From Mesorhizobium sp. M1D.F.Ca.ET.043.01.1.1 (GTDB lineage: Bacteria; Pseudomonadota; Alphaproteobacteria; Rhizobiales; Rhizobiaceae), in the NCBI RefSeq assembly GCF_003952385.1, contig NZ_CP034444.1, positions 1,054,001 through 1,118,000 of the forward strand: a stretch of DNA of 64,000 bases. The letters are read 5' to 3'. How positions within the stretch are numbered: position 1 is the stretch's first letter; each line of letters begins with the position of its first letter. Below the pieces are notes generated by a model. It worked only from the letters and a program-made list of their open reading frames with translations. It was not told the DNA's origin and did not search any database. Below, one piece after another: positions 15,860 to 24,148 of this stretch. Position numbers and translations under genes: made by a program.

Positions 15860-18085
15860 CCCATTGACGCGCCGCGCATCGCTGACGCTCGAATTGTCCT
15901 TAAGCTGCGACAGCAGCCGGTTGAGGTGCTTCAGGTCCCAGACCTCGAGGTCGATCAGCATCTCGGTGAAATCGGGCGCGGTGCGCACCATCGACAGCGT
16001 ATGGATGTTGGCGTCGTTGGACGCGACGACCTGCGCTATGTCGGCGAGCGATCCCGGCGCATTGATGGCGGTGACCGAGATGCGCGCCGGAAAGCGCTCC
16101 TTGGTGCTCTCGTCGATGTCCCAGCGCACGTCGATCCAGCGCTCGGGCTGGTCGTCGAAGGCCTGCAGCGCCGGCGACTGGATCGGATAGATGGTGATGC
16201 CGGTTCCCGGCTGGATGATGCCGACGATCCGGTCGCCGGGCACCGCCCCTTCCGGCGCGAAGCGCACCGGCAGGTCGCCGCGCACGCCACGGATCGGCAC
16301 CGCGCCGTCGCGTTGCTGGTCCTTGCCCTTGCGCGCGGCGCGGCCGGGCATCTGGAAAAGCATGCCGGCGGCGTTGCGGATCTTCGACCAGCCCTCCTCG
16401 CGCTGCTTGGACGCCGCGACCGTGACCCGCTCGTCCTTGTAGTCGGGGAAGACCGCCTTCATGACGTCGGTCGATGCAAGCTCGCCGCGCCCGACGGAGG
16501 CCAGCACGTCCTCGATGTCCTTGCGCGCCAGCCGGTGCAGCACCGGCTTCAGGCTTTCCTTGGTGAAGTTCTTGCCGGCGCGCTCGAAGGCGCGTTCGAG
16601 GATGCGGGCGCCGAGCCCGGAATATTGCTTGCGGATGGCGTTCTTGGTGGCGCGGCGGATGGCGGCGCGCGCCTTGCCGGTGACGACGACCGATTCCCAG
16701 GCGGCAGGCGGCACCTGCGCCTTGGAGCGGATGATCTCGACCTCGTCGCCGTTCTTCAATTCCGTCATCAGCGGCATGATGCGGCCGTTGACCTTGGCGC
16801 CGACGCAGGTGTCGCCGACATCGGTGTGTACGGCGTACGCAAAGTCGATCGGGGTGGCGCCGCGCGGCAGCGCGATCAGCATGCCCTTGGGCGTGAAGCA
16901 GAACACCTGGTCCTGGAACAGCTCCAGCTTGGTGTTTTCCAGGAAATCCTCGGGATTGTCGCCTTCGGCCAGCTGCTCGATGGTGCGGCGCAGCCAGGCA
17001 TAGGCGTTGGTCTCCTTGGAGATCGCGTGCGCGGCGCCATTCGTCTTGCCGCCGGTATCCTTGTAGATCGAGTGCGCGGCGACACCGTATTCGGCGATCT
17101 TGTTCATCTCGCGGGTGCGGATCTGCAATTCGACGCGCTGGCGCGACGGACCGACGATGGTGGTGTGGATGGAACGGTAGTCGTTCTGCTTCGGGGTCGA
17201 GATGTAGTCCTTGAAGCGGCCGGGAACCATCGACCAGGTGGTGTGGATAGCGCCGAGCGCGCGGTAGCAATCCTCGACCGTGTCGACGACGACACGGAAC
17301 CCGAAGATGTCGGAGAGCTGCTCGAAGGAAAGCGCCTTGGCCTCCATCTTGCGGAACACGGACCACGGCTTCTTCTGCCGGCTTTTGACGCTGGCTTTGA
17401 TCGAATGCTTTTCAAACAGGCCCGACAGCGCCTTCTCGATCTCGTCAAGCACGCCTTTGTTGCGCTCGAAGATTTCAGCCAGCCGCGCGGTGACGGCCCG
17501 ATAGGCCTCCGGATTGATGTAGTGGAAGGCGATCTCTTCCAGTTCCTCGCGCATGCCCTGCATGCCCATGCGTCCGGCGAGCGGCGCATAGATGTCCATC
17601 GTCTCCTCGGCGATGCGCAGGCGCTTGGACTCGGGCATATGGTCGAGCGTGCGCATGTTGTGCAGGCGGTCGGCGAGCTTGACCAGGAGAACGCGGATAT
17701 CCTCGGAGATCGCGAGCAGCAGCTTGCGCAGGTTCTCCGCCTGCTCGGCCTTCTTGGAGACGAGGTCGAGCTTCTTCAGCTTGGTCAGGCCTTCGACCAG
17801 CTTGCCCATTTCGGGGCCGAACAGTTCGTCGATCTCGGCCCGGGTCGCGGTCGTGTCCTCGATCGTGTCGTGCAAAAGGGCAACCGCGATGGTCGCCTCA
17901 TCCATATGCATTTCGGTGAGGATGGCGGCGACTTCCAGCGGGTGCGAGAAATAGGGATCGCCCGAGGCGCGCTTCTGGTGGCCATGCTTCTGCATGGCGT
18001 AGACATAGGCCTTGTTGAGCAGCGCCTCGTTGACGTCAGGCTTGTAGCGCTGCACGCGCTCGACAAGCTCATACTGACGCATCAT
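15857..18085 (-). CDS. rsh: Bifunctional (p)ppGpp synthetase/hydrolase Rsh
   Basis: 742 residues, full length for an alphaproteobacterial RelA/SpoT homolog. The HD hydrolase domain (about 25-200) has HGHQKRASGDPYFSHPLEVA and LLHDTIED (His72, Asp73). The synthetase domain (about 235-370) has DIFGFRVVVDT and NDYRSIHTTIVGP. A TGS domain (about 390-460) and a C-terminal ACT domain (about 660-735) follow. It makes and degrades the stringent-response alarmone. The double ATG at 18085/18082 leaves the exact start open by one codon. The stop codon is formed by the heptamer repeat. Confidence 0.96.
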   Translation of the reverse strand: MMRQYELVERVQRYKPDVNEALLNKAYVYAMQKHGHQKRASGDPYFSHPLEVAAILTEMHMDEATIAVALLHDTIEDTTATRAEIDELFGPEMGKLVEGLTKLKKLDLVSKKAEQAENLRKLLLAISEDIRVLLVKLADRLHNMRTLDHMPESKRLRIAEETMDIYAPLAGRMGMQGMREELEEIAFHYINPEAYRAVTARLAEIFERNKGVLDEIEKALSGLFEKHSIKASVKSRQKKPWSVFRKMEAKALSFEQLSDIFGFRVVVDTVEDCYRALGAIHTTWSMVPGRFKDYISTPKQNDYRSIHTTIVGPSRQRVELQIRTREMNKIAEYGVAAHSIYKDTGGKTNGAAHAISKETNAYAWLRRTIEQLAEGDNPEDFLENTKLELFQDQVFCFTPKGMLIALPRGATPIDFAYAVHTDVGDTCVGAKVNGRIMPLMTELKNGDEVEIIRSKAQVPPAAWESVVVTGKARAAIRRATKNAIRKQYSGLGARILERAFERAGKNFTKESLKPVLHRLARKDIEDVLASVGRGELASTDVMKAVFPDYKDERVTVAASKQREEGWSKIRNAAGMLFQMPGRAARKGKDQQRDGAVPIRGVRGDLPVRFAPEGAVPGDRIVGIIQPGTGITIYPIQSPALQAFDDQPERWIDVRWDIDESTKERFPARISVTAINAPGSLADIAQVVASNDANIHTLSMVRTAPDFTEMLIDLEVWDLKHLNRLLSQLKDNSSVSDARRVNG

Positions 18086-18211
18086 GGGCGGGATCTCGCG
18101 GTGCTGAAATGAATCATGCGCCGCAGTTGCTTGCGGCGCATGCCATAGATAGCCACGAAACTGACGATACGGAAGTGCCGGATGCTTGATCCAGACGGGT
18201 TCCGGATGCGC

Positions 18212-18613
18212 TTAGTAGTCGTCGCTCTTTTCCGGCGGCACCAGACCCTCGATGCCGGCGAGCAGGTCTTCCTCGCTCATACGGTCGAAGGCGATGTTCT
18301 CTTCCGCATCGTCGGTGTCGGCGGCAGCGGTGGCGGCGCCGGTCTGATCGGCGATCGCCTCGCCGTCGGCCTCCGGCTCGTCGACCTCGACATGCTTCTG
18401 CAGCGAGTGGATCAGGTCTTCCTTGAGGTCGTCGGGCGACAGCGTCTCCTCGGCGATCTCGCGCAGCGCAATGACCGGATTCTTGTCATTGTCGCGAGGA
18501 ACGGTGATCTGCGCGCCCTGGCTGATCTGGCGGGCACGGTGGCCAGCGAGCAGCACGAGCTCGAAACGGTTGTCGACCTTGTCGATGCAATCTTCAACGG
18601 TTACGCGGGCCAT
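18212..18613 (-). CDS. rpoZ: RNA polymerase omega subunit
   Basis: 133 residues. The N-terminal 60 residues are the conserved omega fold ([20 protein letters not shown], then [13 protein letters not shown]). The tail is acidic and alphaproteobacterium-specific ([20 protein letters not shown]). It assists polymerase assembly and in some bacteria ppGpp binding, which fits its place directly upstream of rsh on the same strand. Confidence 0.95.
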   Translation of the reverse strand: MARVTVEDCIDKVDNRFELVLLAGHRARQISQGAQITVPRDNDKNPVIALREIAEETLSPDDLKEDLIHSLQKHVEVDEPEADGEAIADQTGAATAAADTDDAEENIAFDRMSEEDLLAGIEGLVPPEKSDDY

Positions 18614-18914
18614 GGACTGCCCCTTTCATGCGTGGATTTAATGGAAAACTGGCGGGCTCCATAACAAGGACGCCACCGAAACACAAGCTTTATGGCGGCA
18701 GCGACCAAAGCATAAGCCCTTGCCCGGCTCAACAACCGGACATCGCTCTGCTCCCACATAGTGCCGATCACAATTGCTTGCAATGCGCGTCCGCGCCCTT
18801 GGATATCCACAAATCTGGCGCTATCTCGGATGAGACGGCAAGAGGGACCATTTCCGAGCCTGTCCGTCACGCCCAATTTAGATGACAGAAATTTTTGAAA
18901 AGGGATATTTTTCA
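18614..18914. other. Intergenic region between rpoZ and the NYN gene
   Basis: About 300 bases between divergent genes. On the minus strand a possible housekeeping promoter for rpoZ is seen (TTGTGT at 18686-18681, 17 bases, TATGGA at 18663-18658). The plus side near 18880-18914 is AT-rich and ends in an AAAAGGGA ribosome binding site. No RNA gene or further coding region is visible. Confidence 0.5.
18658..18686 (-). promoter_or_regulatory. Predicted promoter of rpoZ-rsh
   Basis: TTGTGT, 17-base spacer, TATGGA, lying 45-73 bases before the rpoZ ATG. The -35 is a fair match to the alphaproteobacterial CTTG-type element and the -10 is weak. Confidence 0.35.
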
Positions 18915-19496
18915 ATGTTCGATCCTCGTGAAAAGATCGCCCTTTTCATTGACGGCGCCAATCTCTACGCCACCTCGCGGGCGCTGGGCTTCGACATCGA
19001 CTACCGCAAGCTTCTGTCGAGCTTCCAGAAGCGCGGCTACCTGCTTCGGGCCTATTACTACACCGCGCTGGTCGAGGATCAGGAATATTCCTCGATCCGG
19101 CCGCTGATCGACTGGCTGGACTATAACGGCTTCAAAGTGGTGACCAAGCCCGCCAAGGAGTTCACCGATTCGACCGGCCGCCGCAAGATCAAGGGCAACA
19201 TGGATATCGAGCTGACCGTCGATGCGCTGGAACTCGCCGATGTCGTCGACCATTATGTCATCTTCTCCGGCGACGGCGATTTCCGCACGCTGGTCGAGGC
19301 GCTGCAGCGGCGCGGCCGCAAGGTCTCGATCATCTCGACCATGGCTTCGCAGCCGCCGATGATCTCCGACGACCTGCGCCGCCAGGCCGACCATTTCATC
19401 GATCTGATGACACTGAAGAACGAGGTCGGTCGCGACCCATCCGAGCGGCCGGTCCGCCGGCCCGAGCCGGCCGAGGTCGACGAGGACGATTATTGA
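18915..19496 (+). CDS. LabA-like NYN-domain protein
   Basis: 193 residues from the ATG at 18915 (MFDPREKIALFIDGANLYA). NYN/PIN-like nuclease fold: the first acidic strand is ALFIDGANLY, the second site KGNMDIELTVDALEL, and the third site VIFSGDGDFRTLVEALQRRG. These acidic residues usually bind metal for RNA cleavage. The C-terminal tail is acidic (VDEDDY). AAAAGGGA before 18915 decides this start over the in-frame ATG at 18882. The next gene overlaps by 4 bases, so they are co-transcribed. Confidence 0.88.
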   Translation: MFDPREKIALFIDGANLYATSRALGFDIDYRKLLSSFQKRGYLLRAYYYTALVEDQEYSSIRPLIDWLDYNGFKVVTKPAKEFTDSTGRRKIKGNMDIELTVDALELADVVDHYVIFSGDGDFRTLVEALQRRGRKVSIISTMASQPPMISDDLRRQADHFIDLMTLKNEVGRDPSERPVRRPEPAEVDEDDY

Positions 19497-20164
19497 GAGC
19501 GGCAGCGTTGAGCGCCGCGCCCTCCCCCGAACCCAGCCGTGACTGTCCGCTCTGCCCGCGGCTGCACGACTTCATCGCCGGCTGGCGCGAGCGCGAGCCC
19601 GGCTGGTTCAACGCGCCGGTGCCGACCTTCCTGCCGCCGGAGGGCGAGGCTTCGGTCAAGCTTCTTATCGTCGGGCTGGCGCCTGGGCTGCGCGGCGCCA
19701 ACCGCACGGGGCGTCCCTTCACCGGCGACTATGCCGGCGACCTGCTCTACGGCACGCTGATCGCGCAGGGCCTGGCGCGCGGCGAATTCAAGGCAAGGCC
19801 CGATGACGGGCTGGAACTCGTCGGCACCGCGATCACCAATGCGGTGCGCTGCGTGCCGCCGGAGAACAAGCCGGTCGGCGCCGAGATCGCCACCTGCCGC
19901 ACCTTCCTCCAGCCGACGATCGCAAGGTTCGCCAATTTGCGCGCCATCCTGACGCTGGGCTCGATCGCGCATCAGTCGACGGTGCGGGCGCTGGGGGGAC
20001 GTGTCGCCGCACTTCCCTTCCGCCATGGCGGGCGGCAGGAAGCCGGCGGCATCACACTGTTCTCCAGCTATCACTGCTCGCGCTACAACACCAATACCGG
20101 CGTGCTGACACAAGAGATGTTCGTCGACGTCTTCAAGGAAATCGCGGCGTTCCTGCACGGCTGA
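19493..20164 (+). CDS. Uracil-DNA glycosylase, family 5 (UDGb) type
   Basis: About 223 residues. Motif A is GLAPGLRGANRTGRPFTGD and motif B is FSSYHCSRYNTNTGVLT, as in the UDGb family, which removes uracil and deaminated bases from DNA. Cysteines in RDCPLCPRLHDF and AVRCVP may hold an iron-sulfur cluster. The frame opens with TTG at 19493, inside the stop of the NYN gene (TTGA); a second TTG at 19508 is possible and no ATG exists. Translational coupling is therefore likely. A family 4 enzyme is present elsewhere in the window. Confidence 0.85.
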   Translation: MRAAALSAAPSPEPSRDCPLCPRLHDFIAGWREREPGWFNAPVPTFLPPEGEASVKLLIVGLAPGLRGANRTGRPFTGDYAGDLLYGTLIAQGLARGEFKARPDDGLELVGTAITNAVRCVPPENKPVGAEIATCRTFLQPTIARFANLRAILTLGSIAHQSTVRALGGRVAALPFRHGGRQEAGGITLFSSYHCSRYNTNTGVLTQEMFVDVFKEIAAFLHG

Positions 20165-20182
20165 CAAGACTGCCGGCGGGGT

Positions 20183-20674
20183 TCATACCGGCAACAGCGC
20201 GTCGGGCTTGACGTCGCCGATCGAGGCATAGGTGTGCGTTTCCTTCACGCCCGGCAGCGGCAGGATGACCCGCTTCAGAAAATCCTGATAGGCGCCCATT
20301 TCCGCAATTCGGGCCTTCACCAGATAGTCGAAGCCGCCGACGACCATGTGGCACTCCAGAACCTCGGGGGCCCTGATCACGGCCTCGGCGAAGCGGTCGA
20401 AAATATGGGGTGCCGTGTGATCGAGCCGCACCTCGATGAACACAAGGGTGCCGCGGCCGATCTTTCGCGGATCGAGCACGGCCCTGACCGCGGTGATGAA
20501 GCCTTCACGAAACAGACGCTTCACCCGCTGACTGGCGCCGGTTGGCGACAGGCCTACTCGGGCAGCGAGATCGAGAGTCGTGTGCCGCCCGTCCTCCTGC
20601 AGCAGGCGAAGCAGGCTGCGGTCGATATTGTCCAGATCGCCGTCTTCAGGATTCACGCCGGAAATGCCCTTCAT
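20183..20674 (-). CDS. Lrp/AsnC-family transcriptional regulator
   Basis: 163 residues. The helix-turn-helix is at about 20-65 (LDNIDRSLLRLLQEDGRHTT, then LSPTGASQRVKRLFREG) and the RAM ligand-binding domain at about 75-155 with ECHMVVGGFDYLVKARI. Lrp-type proteins sense amino acids. It is divergent from an EamA-type exporter (132-base gap), the usual pattern for an amino-acid exporter and its regulator. The neighbour is probably its target. Confidence 0.9.
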   Translation of the reverse strand: MKGISGVNPEDGDLDNIDRSLLRLLQEDGRHTTLDLAARVGLSPTGASQRVKRLFREGFITAVRAVLDPRKIGRGTLVFIEVRLDHTAPHIFDRFAEAVIRAPEVLECHMVVGGFDYLVKARIAEMGAYQDFLKRVILPLPGVKETHTYASIGDVKPDALLPV

Positions 20675-20806
20675 CGGTGAATCTCACTCAAGTCTTGCAA
20701 AAACAGCGTATTTCATCGCGGATTTTTCGACAATAGCCTGTGCTTGACCAAGCGAGGCCGAGGCAGTTTCCACTTCATCCAGCGAGAACGACAGGCAGGT
20801 ACCTAG

Positions 20807-21763
20807 ATGGCACGGGACCGCAATACGAGGCTGGCGATCATCGCGGGCTTGGCCATGATCGGCATCTACGCCGTGCAATTTGTTGCCGCCCGCTTCAGTC
20901 TCAGGGAACATGTGACGTCAACCGATCTGGCAACCCTGCGTTTCGTCGGCGCCGGCATGGTCTTGCTGCCAATTACTTGTCGAAGCGGCGTGGCGACGAT
21001 GCAAATGTTGGGTTGGAAGCGCGCCCTGGCGCTGGCGGCTTTGGCCGGACTGCCATATCCGATCATCATCAACTGGGGCCTGACCTATGCGCCGGCCGCG
21101 CATGGCGCGGCGCTCTGTCCGGCGTCGATTGTCTTCTTCTCGTACCTGCTCTCGCAAATCGCGACCACCGACCAGGCCTCACGCCAACGAACCATCGGCA
21201 TCGTCGCCATCATTGCCGGCCTGATGCTCTTCATTTCGCCCGCAGATACAGGCCTCGGCATGACGGACGTATTCTTCGGCGATCTCCTGTTCATCGGATC
21301 GGGCGCGATGTTTGCCAGCTACGCCGTGCTCGTGCTGCGATGGCGCGTCGATCCGGTGACGGCGACCGCCAGCGTCGTGCTGCTGTCATGCCTGCCGCTG
21401 CCCCTTGTCTACCTATTTGCGCCGACCGGCCTTCATGCAGCGCCGGCCGCCGAAATCGCCAGCCAGATCGTCATCCAAGGATTTCTGGCAGGTGCGGCCG
21501 CCATGTTTCTCTACACCTTTGTTGTCCGGCAGTTGGGATCGCAGACGGCATCGCTGTTCATGCCCTGCGTGCCGATCGTGACCGTCATCGTCGGCATGGC
21601 GGTGCTCGGCGAAACGCCGACAAGTGCCCAGCTTGCCGCCATCGCAATCATGGCGGCAGGCATGGCATTGTCAGCTTTTGCCAAGCCCATGGCCGAAGCC
21701 GCCCGACCGCGAACGGGACAAAGCCGTCCAGGCGGTCACGGCGTTCCTGAAGCGCTGGATTGA
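20807..21763 (+). CDS. EamA/DMT-superfamily transporter
   Basis: 318 residues with ten predicted membrane helices in two EamA halves (first half ending near GIVAIIAGLMLFIS, second half ending AAIAIMAAGMALSAF). Family members export amino acids, metabolites or drugs. The divergent Lrp regulator points to an amino acid or analogue as substrate. Its 3' end overlaps the convergent GH25 gene by 28 bases. Confidence 0.88.
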   Translation: MARDRNTRLAIIAGLAMIGIYAVQFVAARFSLREHVTSTDLATLRFVGAGMVLLPITCRSGVATMQMLGWKRALALAALAGLPYPIIINWGLTYAPAAHGAALCPASIVFFSYLLSQIATTDQASRQRTIGIVAIIAGLMLFISPADTGLGMTDVFFGDLLFIGSGAMFASYAVLVLRWRVDPVTATASVVLLSCLPLPLVYLFAPTGLHAAPAAEIASQIVIQGFLAGAAAMFLYTFVVRQLGSQTASLFMPCVPIVTVIVGMAVLGETPTSAQLAAIAIMAAGMALSAFAKPMAEAARPRTGQSRPGGHGVPEALD

Positions 21764-22470
21764 GGCGCCGGCGCGAACAGTTCGGTCAGCCTCGCCGGTC
21801 CGCCCTTCAGCACATTCAGGTCGACATCGCCAACGATGCCGTCGACACGGCCCGTGTCGAGATATTGCCAATAGATCCAGTCGTCGTCGTTGAGCGGCCC
21901 GCGCAGCGAGCGCAGCCAGCGCTGGCGAACCGCGATATGGGCGGAATAGGTCGGCGCCATCTCGTCGGTGATATAGATGATGGCCGGCTTGCCGTAGGCT
22001 GCCTCGACCGGGCCCAGGAATGCAAGCAGCTCCGCGTTCAGCTCGGCGGGCGACGGGCGCCGCGGACAATTGCCGTGGAACTCGATGTCGACGACCGGCG
22101 GCAAAAGCTGCTCGCCACGCGGCACCGCCGAGATGAAGTTCTTCGCCTGATCGGCGCCCGGACGGCAGAAGGTGAAGAAATGATAGGCGCCGACGGCGAG
22201 ACCCGCCGCGCGGGCCTGGCGCAAATTCTCGGCAAAGGCGTCATCGACATGATCGCCGCCTTCCGTGGCCTTGATGATGGCGAAGGCGACATCGTCAGCC
22301 GCGACGCGCGGCCAGTCGATCCTGCCCTGGTGATGCGAGACGTCGATGCCCCTTATGGGAAATTCACCGCGATCCGGCGGGAAAGCGCGAGGCCGGAAAA
22401 AGCCTTCCGGCCAAATGGCGAGCGCCAGAAAGACGAGAGCCAGGGCCAGGACAATCAAGCGGTTCCTCAA
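21736..22470 (-). CDS. GH25 muramidase (lysozyme family)
   Basis: 244 residues. An N-terminal membrane or signal helix (LIVLALALVFLALAIWPEGF) precedes a GH25 barrel: GIDVSHHQGRIDW (Asp43) and PPVVDIEFHGNC (Asp128, Glu130) hold the expected catalytic acids. It should cleave the beta-1,4 bond of peptidoglycan, probably in the periplasm and held by the N-terminal helix. It follows smpB on the same strand after 42 bases. A single domain without binding repeats suggests remodelling, not phage lysis. Confidence 0.9.
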   Translation of the reverse strand: MRNRLIVLALALVFLALAIWPEGFFRPRAFPPDRGEFPIRGIDVSHHQGRIDWPRVAADDVAFAIIKATEGGDHVDDAFAENLRQARAAGLAVGAYHFFTFCRPGADQAKNFISAVPRGEQLLPPVVDIEFHGNCPRRPSPAELNAELLAFLGPVEAAYGKPAIIYITDEMAPTYSAHIAVRQRWLRSLRGPLNDDDWIYWQYLDTGRVDGIVGDVDLNVLKGGPARLTELFAPAPQSSASGTP

Positions 22471-22512
22471 GCCTTGGCTCCCCTGCCGCCCTGCCTGGAA
22501 TAGCCGGCGTCG

Positions 22513-22992
22513 CTACCCGCGCTCCTTGAGGAGCCGCCCCTTCTCGCGCGACCAGTCGCGCTGCTTTTCCGTCTCGCGCTTGTCGTGCAGCTTCTTGCCG
22601 CGGGCAATGGCGAGCAGCAGCTTGGCGCGGCCGCGGTCGTTGAAATAGATTTTCAGCGGCACCAGCGTCATGCCTTCGCGCTCGACGCTCTGCGAGAGCT
22701 TGGCCATCTCGCGCTTGCTGACCAGCAGCTTGCGGCGCCGGCGCGGCTCATGGTTGAAGCGGTTGGCCTGGAGATATTCCGGCAGATAGGAATTGATCAG
22801 CCAGATCTCGCCGCCTTCGGCCGAGGCGTAGCTTTCCTGGATGTTGGCCTGGCCCTGGCGCAGCGACTTGACCTCGGTGCCGGTCAGCACCAGGCCGGTC
22901 TCGATCGTGTCGAGCACCTCGTAGGAAAAGCGCGCCTTGCGGTTTTCGGCGACCGTCCTGTTGTTGGGGTCGGCTTTCTTGACTTGATTCAT
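22513..22992 (-). CDS. smpB: SsrA-binding protein
   Basis: 159 residues, the standard length. Oligonucleotide-binding fold with [20 protein letters not shown] and [18 protein letters not shown]. The basic C-terminal tail [19 protein letters not shown] enters the mRNA channel. SmpB carries tmRNA to stalled ribosomes. It follows dapA after 25 bases on the same strand, a common rhizobial order. Confidence 0.97.
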   Translation of the reverse strand: MNQVKKADPNNRTVAENRKARFSYEVLDTIETGLVLTGTEVKSLRQGQANIQESYASAEGGEIWLINSYLPEYLQANRFNHEPRRRRKLLVSKREMAKLSQSVEREGMTLVPLKIYFNDRGRAKLLLAIARGKKLHDKRETEKQRDWSREKGRLLKERG

Positions 22993-23017
22993 AATGCGGA
23001 GAGGTGGCGCCTCATCC

Positions 23018-23899
23018 CTAATTTATCAAGCCGGCATGCTTCATGGCCGCGTCGAGCTTCTCCGCGGTCGAGGCCTCGACCGTCACCAGCGGCGAGCGGA
23101 CCACGTTCTCGACCTTGCCCAGCTTCGACAGCGCGTATTTGGCGCCGGACACGCCGGGCTCCATGAAGATCGCCTTGTGCAGCGGCAGGAGACGGTCCTG
23201 CAGCTCGAGCGCCTTGGCGCTGTCGCCGGAGAGCGTCGCTTCCTGGAATTCGGCGCAGAGGCGCGGGGCGACATTCGAGGTCACCGAAATGCAGCCGACG
23301 CCGCCATGCGCGTTGAAGCCGAGCGCCGAGGCATCCTCGCCGGAGAGCTGGATGAAATCCTTGCCGCAGGTCATGCGCTGCTCGGAGACGCGCTCGACCT
23401 TGCCGGTCGCATCCTTGACGCCGGCGATGTTCTTGAAGTCGTGGCGCAGCCGGCCCATCGTCTCCGGCGTCATGTCGATCACCGAGCGTGGCGGAATGTT
23501 GTAGATGATGATCGGCAGCCTGGTTGCCCTGGCGACAGCGGCGAAATGCTCGTAGAGGCCGCGCTGCGTCGGCTTATTATAGTAGGGCGTGACGACCAGG
23601 GCAGCATCGGCGCCGGCCTTTTCGGCGTATTGCACCAGCCCGACGGCTTCCTCGGTGTTGTTGGAGCCGGCGCCGGCCACGACCGGCACCCTGCCCTTGG
23701 CCACCTCGATGCAGACCTTCACGACTTGGCGGTGCTCGTCATGCGACAGCGTCGGCGACTCGCCGGTGGTGCCGACCGGGACGAGGCCCTTGGTGCCCTC
23801 CGCGATCTGCCATTCGACAAACGCCCGAAAGGCTTTCTCGTCGAAACGCCCGCTCTTTTCGAACGGTGTGACGAGCGCGGTCAGCGAGCCTCTCAGCAT
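23018..23899 (-). CDS. dapA: 4-hydroxy-tetrahydrodipicolinate synthase
   Basis: 293 residues. Schiff-base lysine in GVKDATG (Lys162), tyrosine in IIYNIPPRS (Tyr133), and the [10 protein letters not shown] substrate loop. It condenses pyruvate with aspartate semialdehyde, the first step of the lysine/diaminopimelate branch. The ATG at 23899 lies 10 bases after AGGGAG; a TTG at 23908 in the same frame is too close to it. It is divergent from the lytic transglycosylase. Confidence 0.96.
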   Translation of the reverse strand: MLRGSLTALVTPFEKSGRFDEKAFRAFVEWQIAEGTKGLVPVGTTGESPTLSHDEHRQVVKVCIEVAKGRVPVVAGAGSNNTEEAVGLVQYAEKAGADAALVVTPYYNKPTQRGLYEHFAAVARATRLPIIIYNIPPRSVIDMTPETMGRLRHDFKNIAGVKDATGKVERVSEQRMTCGKDFIQLSGEDASALGFNAHGGVGCISVTSNVAPRLCAEFQEATLSGDSAKALELQDRLLPLHKAIFMEPGVSGAKYALSKLGKVENVVRSPLVTVEASTAEKLDAAMKHAGLIN

Positions 23900-24148
23900 A
23901 TTGTCCAAACTCCCTTGGGACTTTTTGGGGTTGTTGATCCGTTAGTTCGCGCGCCTTCTAACCGAAAGCGAAGCCGCGCACCATAGTCTCGACATGGTTC
24001 AGCGGCAAGCATCGCAATAATGCCAGCAGGGGGAATTCGAACGGCCTCCATAACCTTTTGTTTACGAGCCTTTGACGACCTAAGTTTAGGCTTCGGGACC
24101 GGACCTTCAGCGTCCCTGCCTGCTGACAACGTGCTGGGGTAAGAAACA

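Noticed and set aside
15785..18112. 775-codon plus-strand open frame antisense to rsh
   Set aside because: Runs through the heptamer repeat and has no known motif; the opposite strand codes Rsh over its full length.
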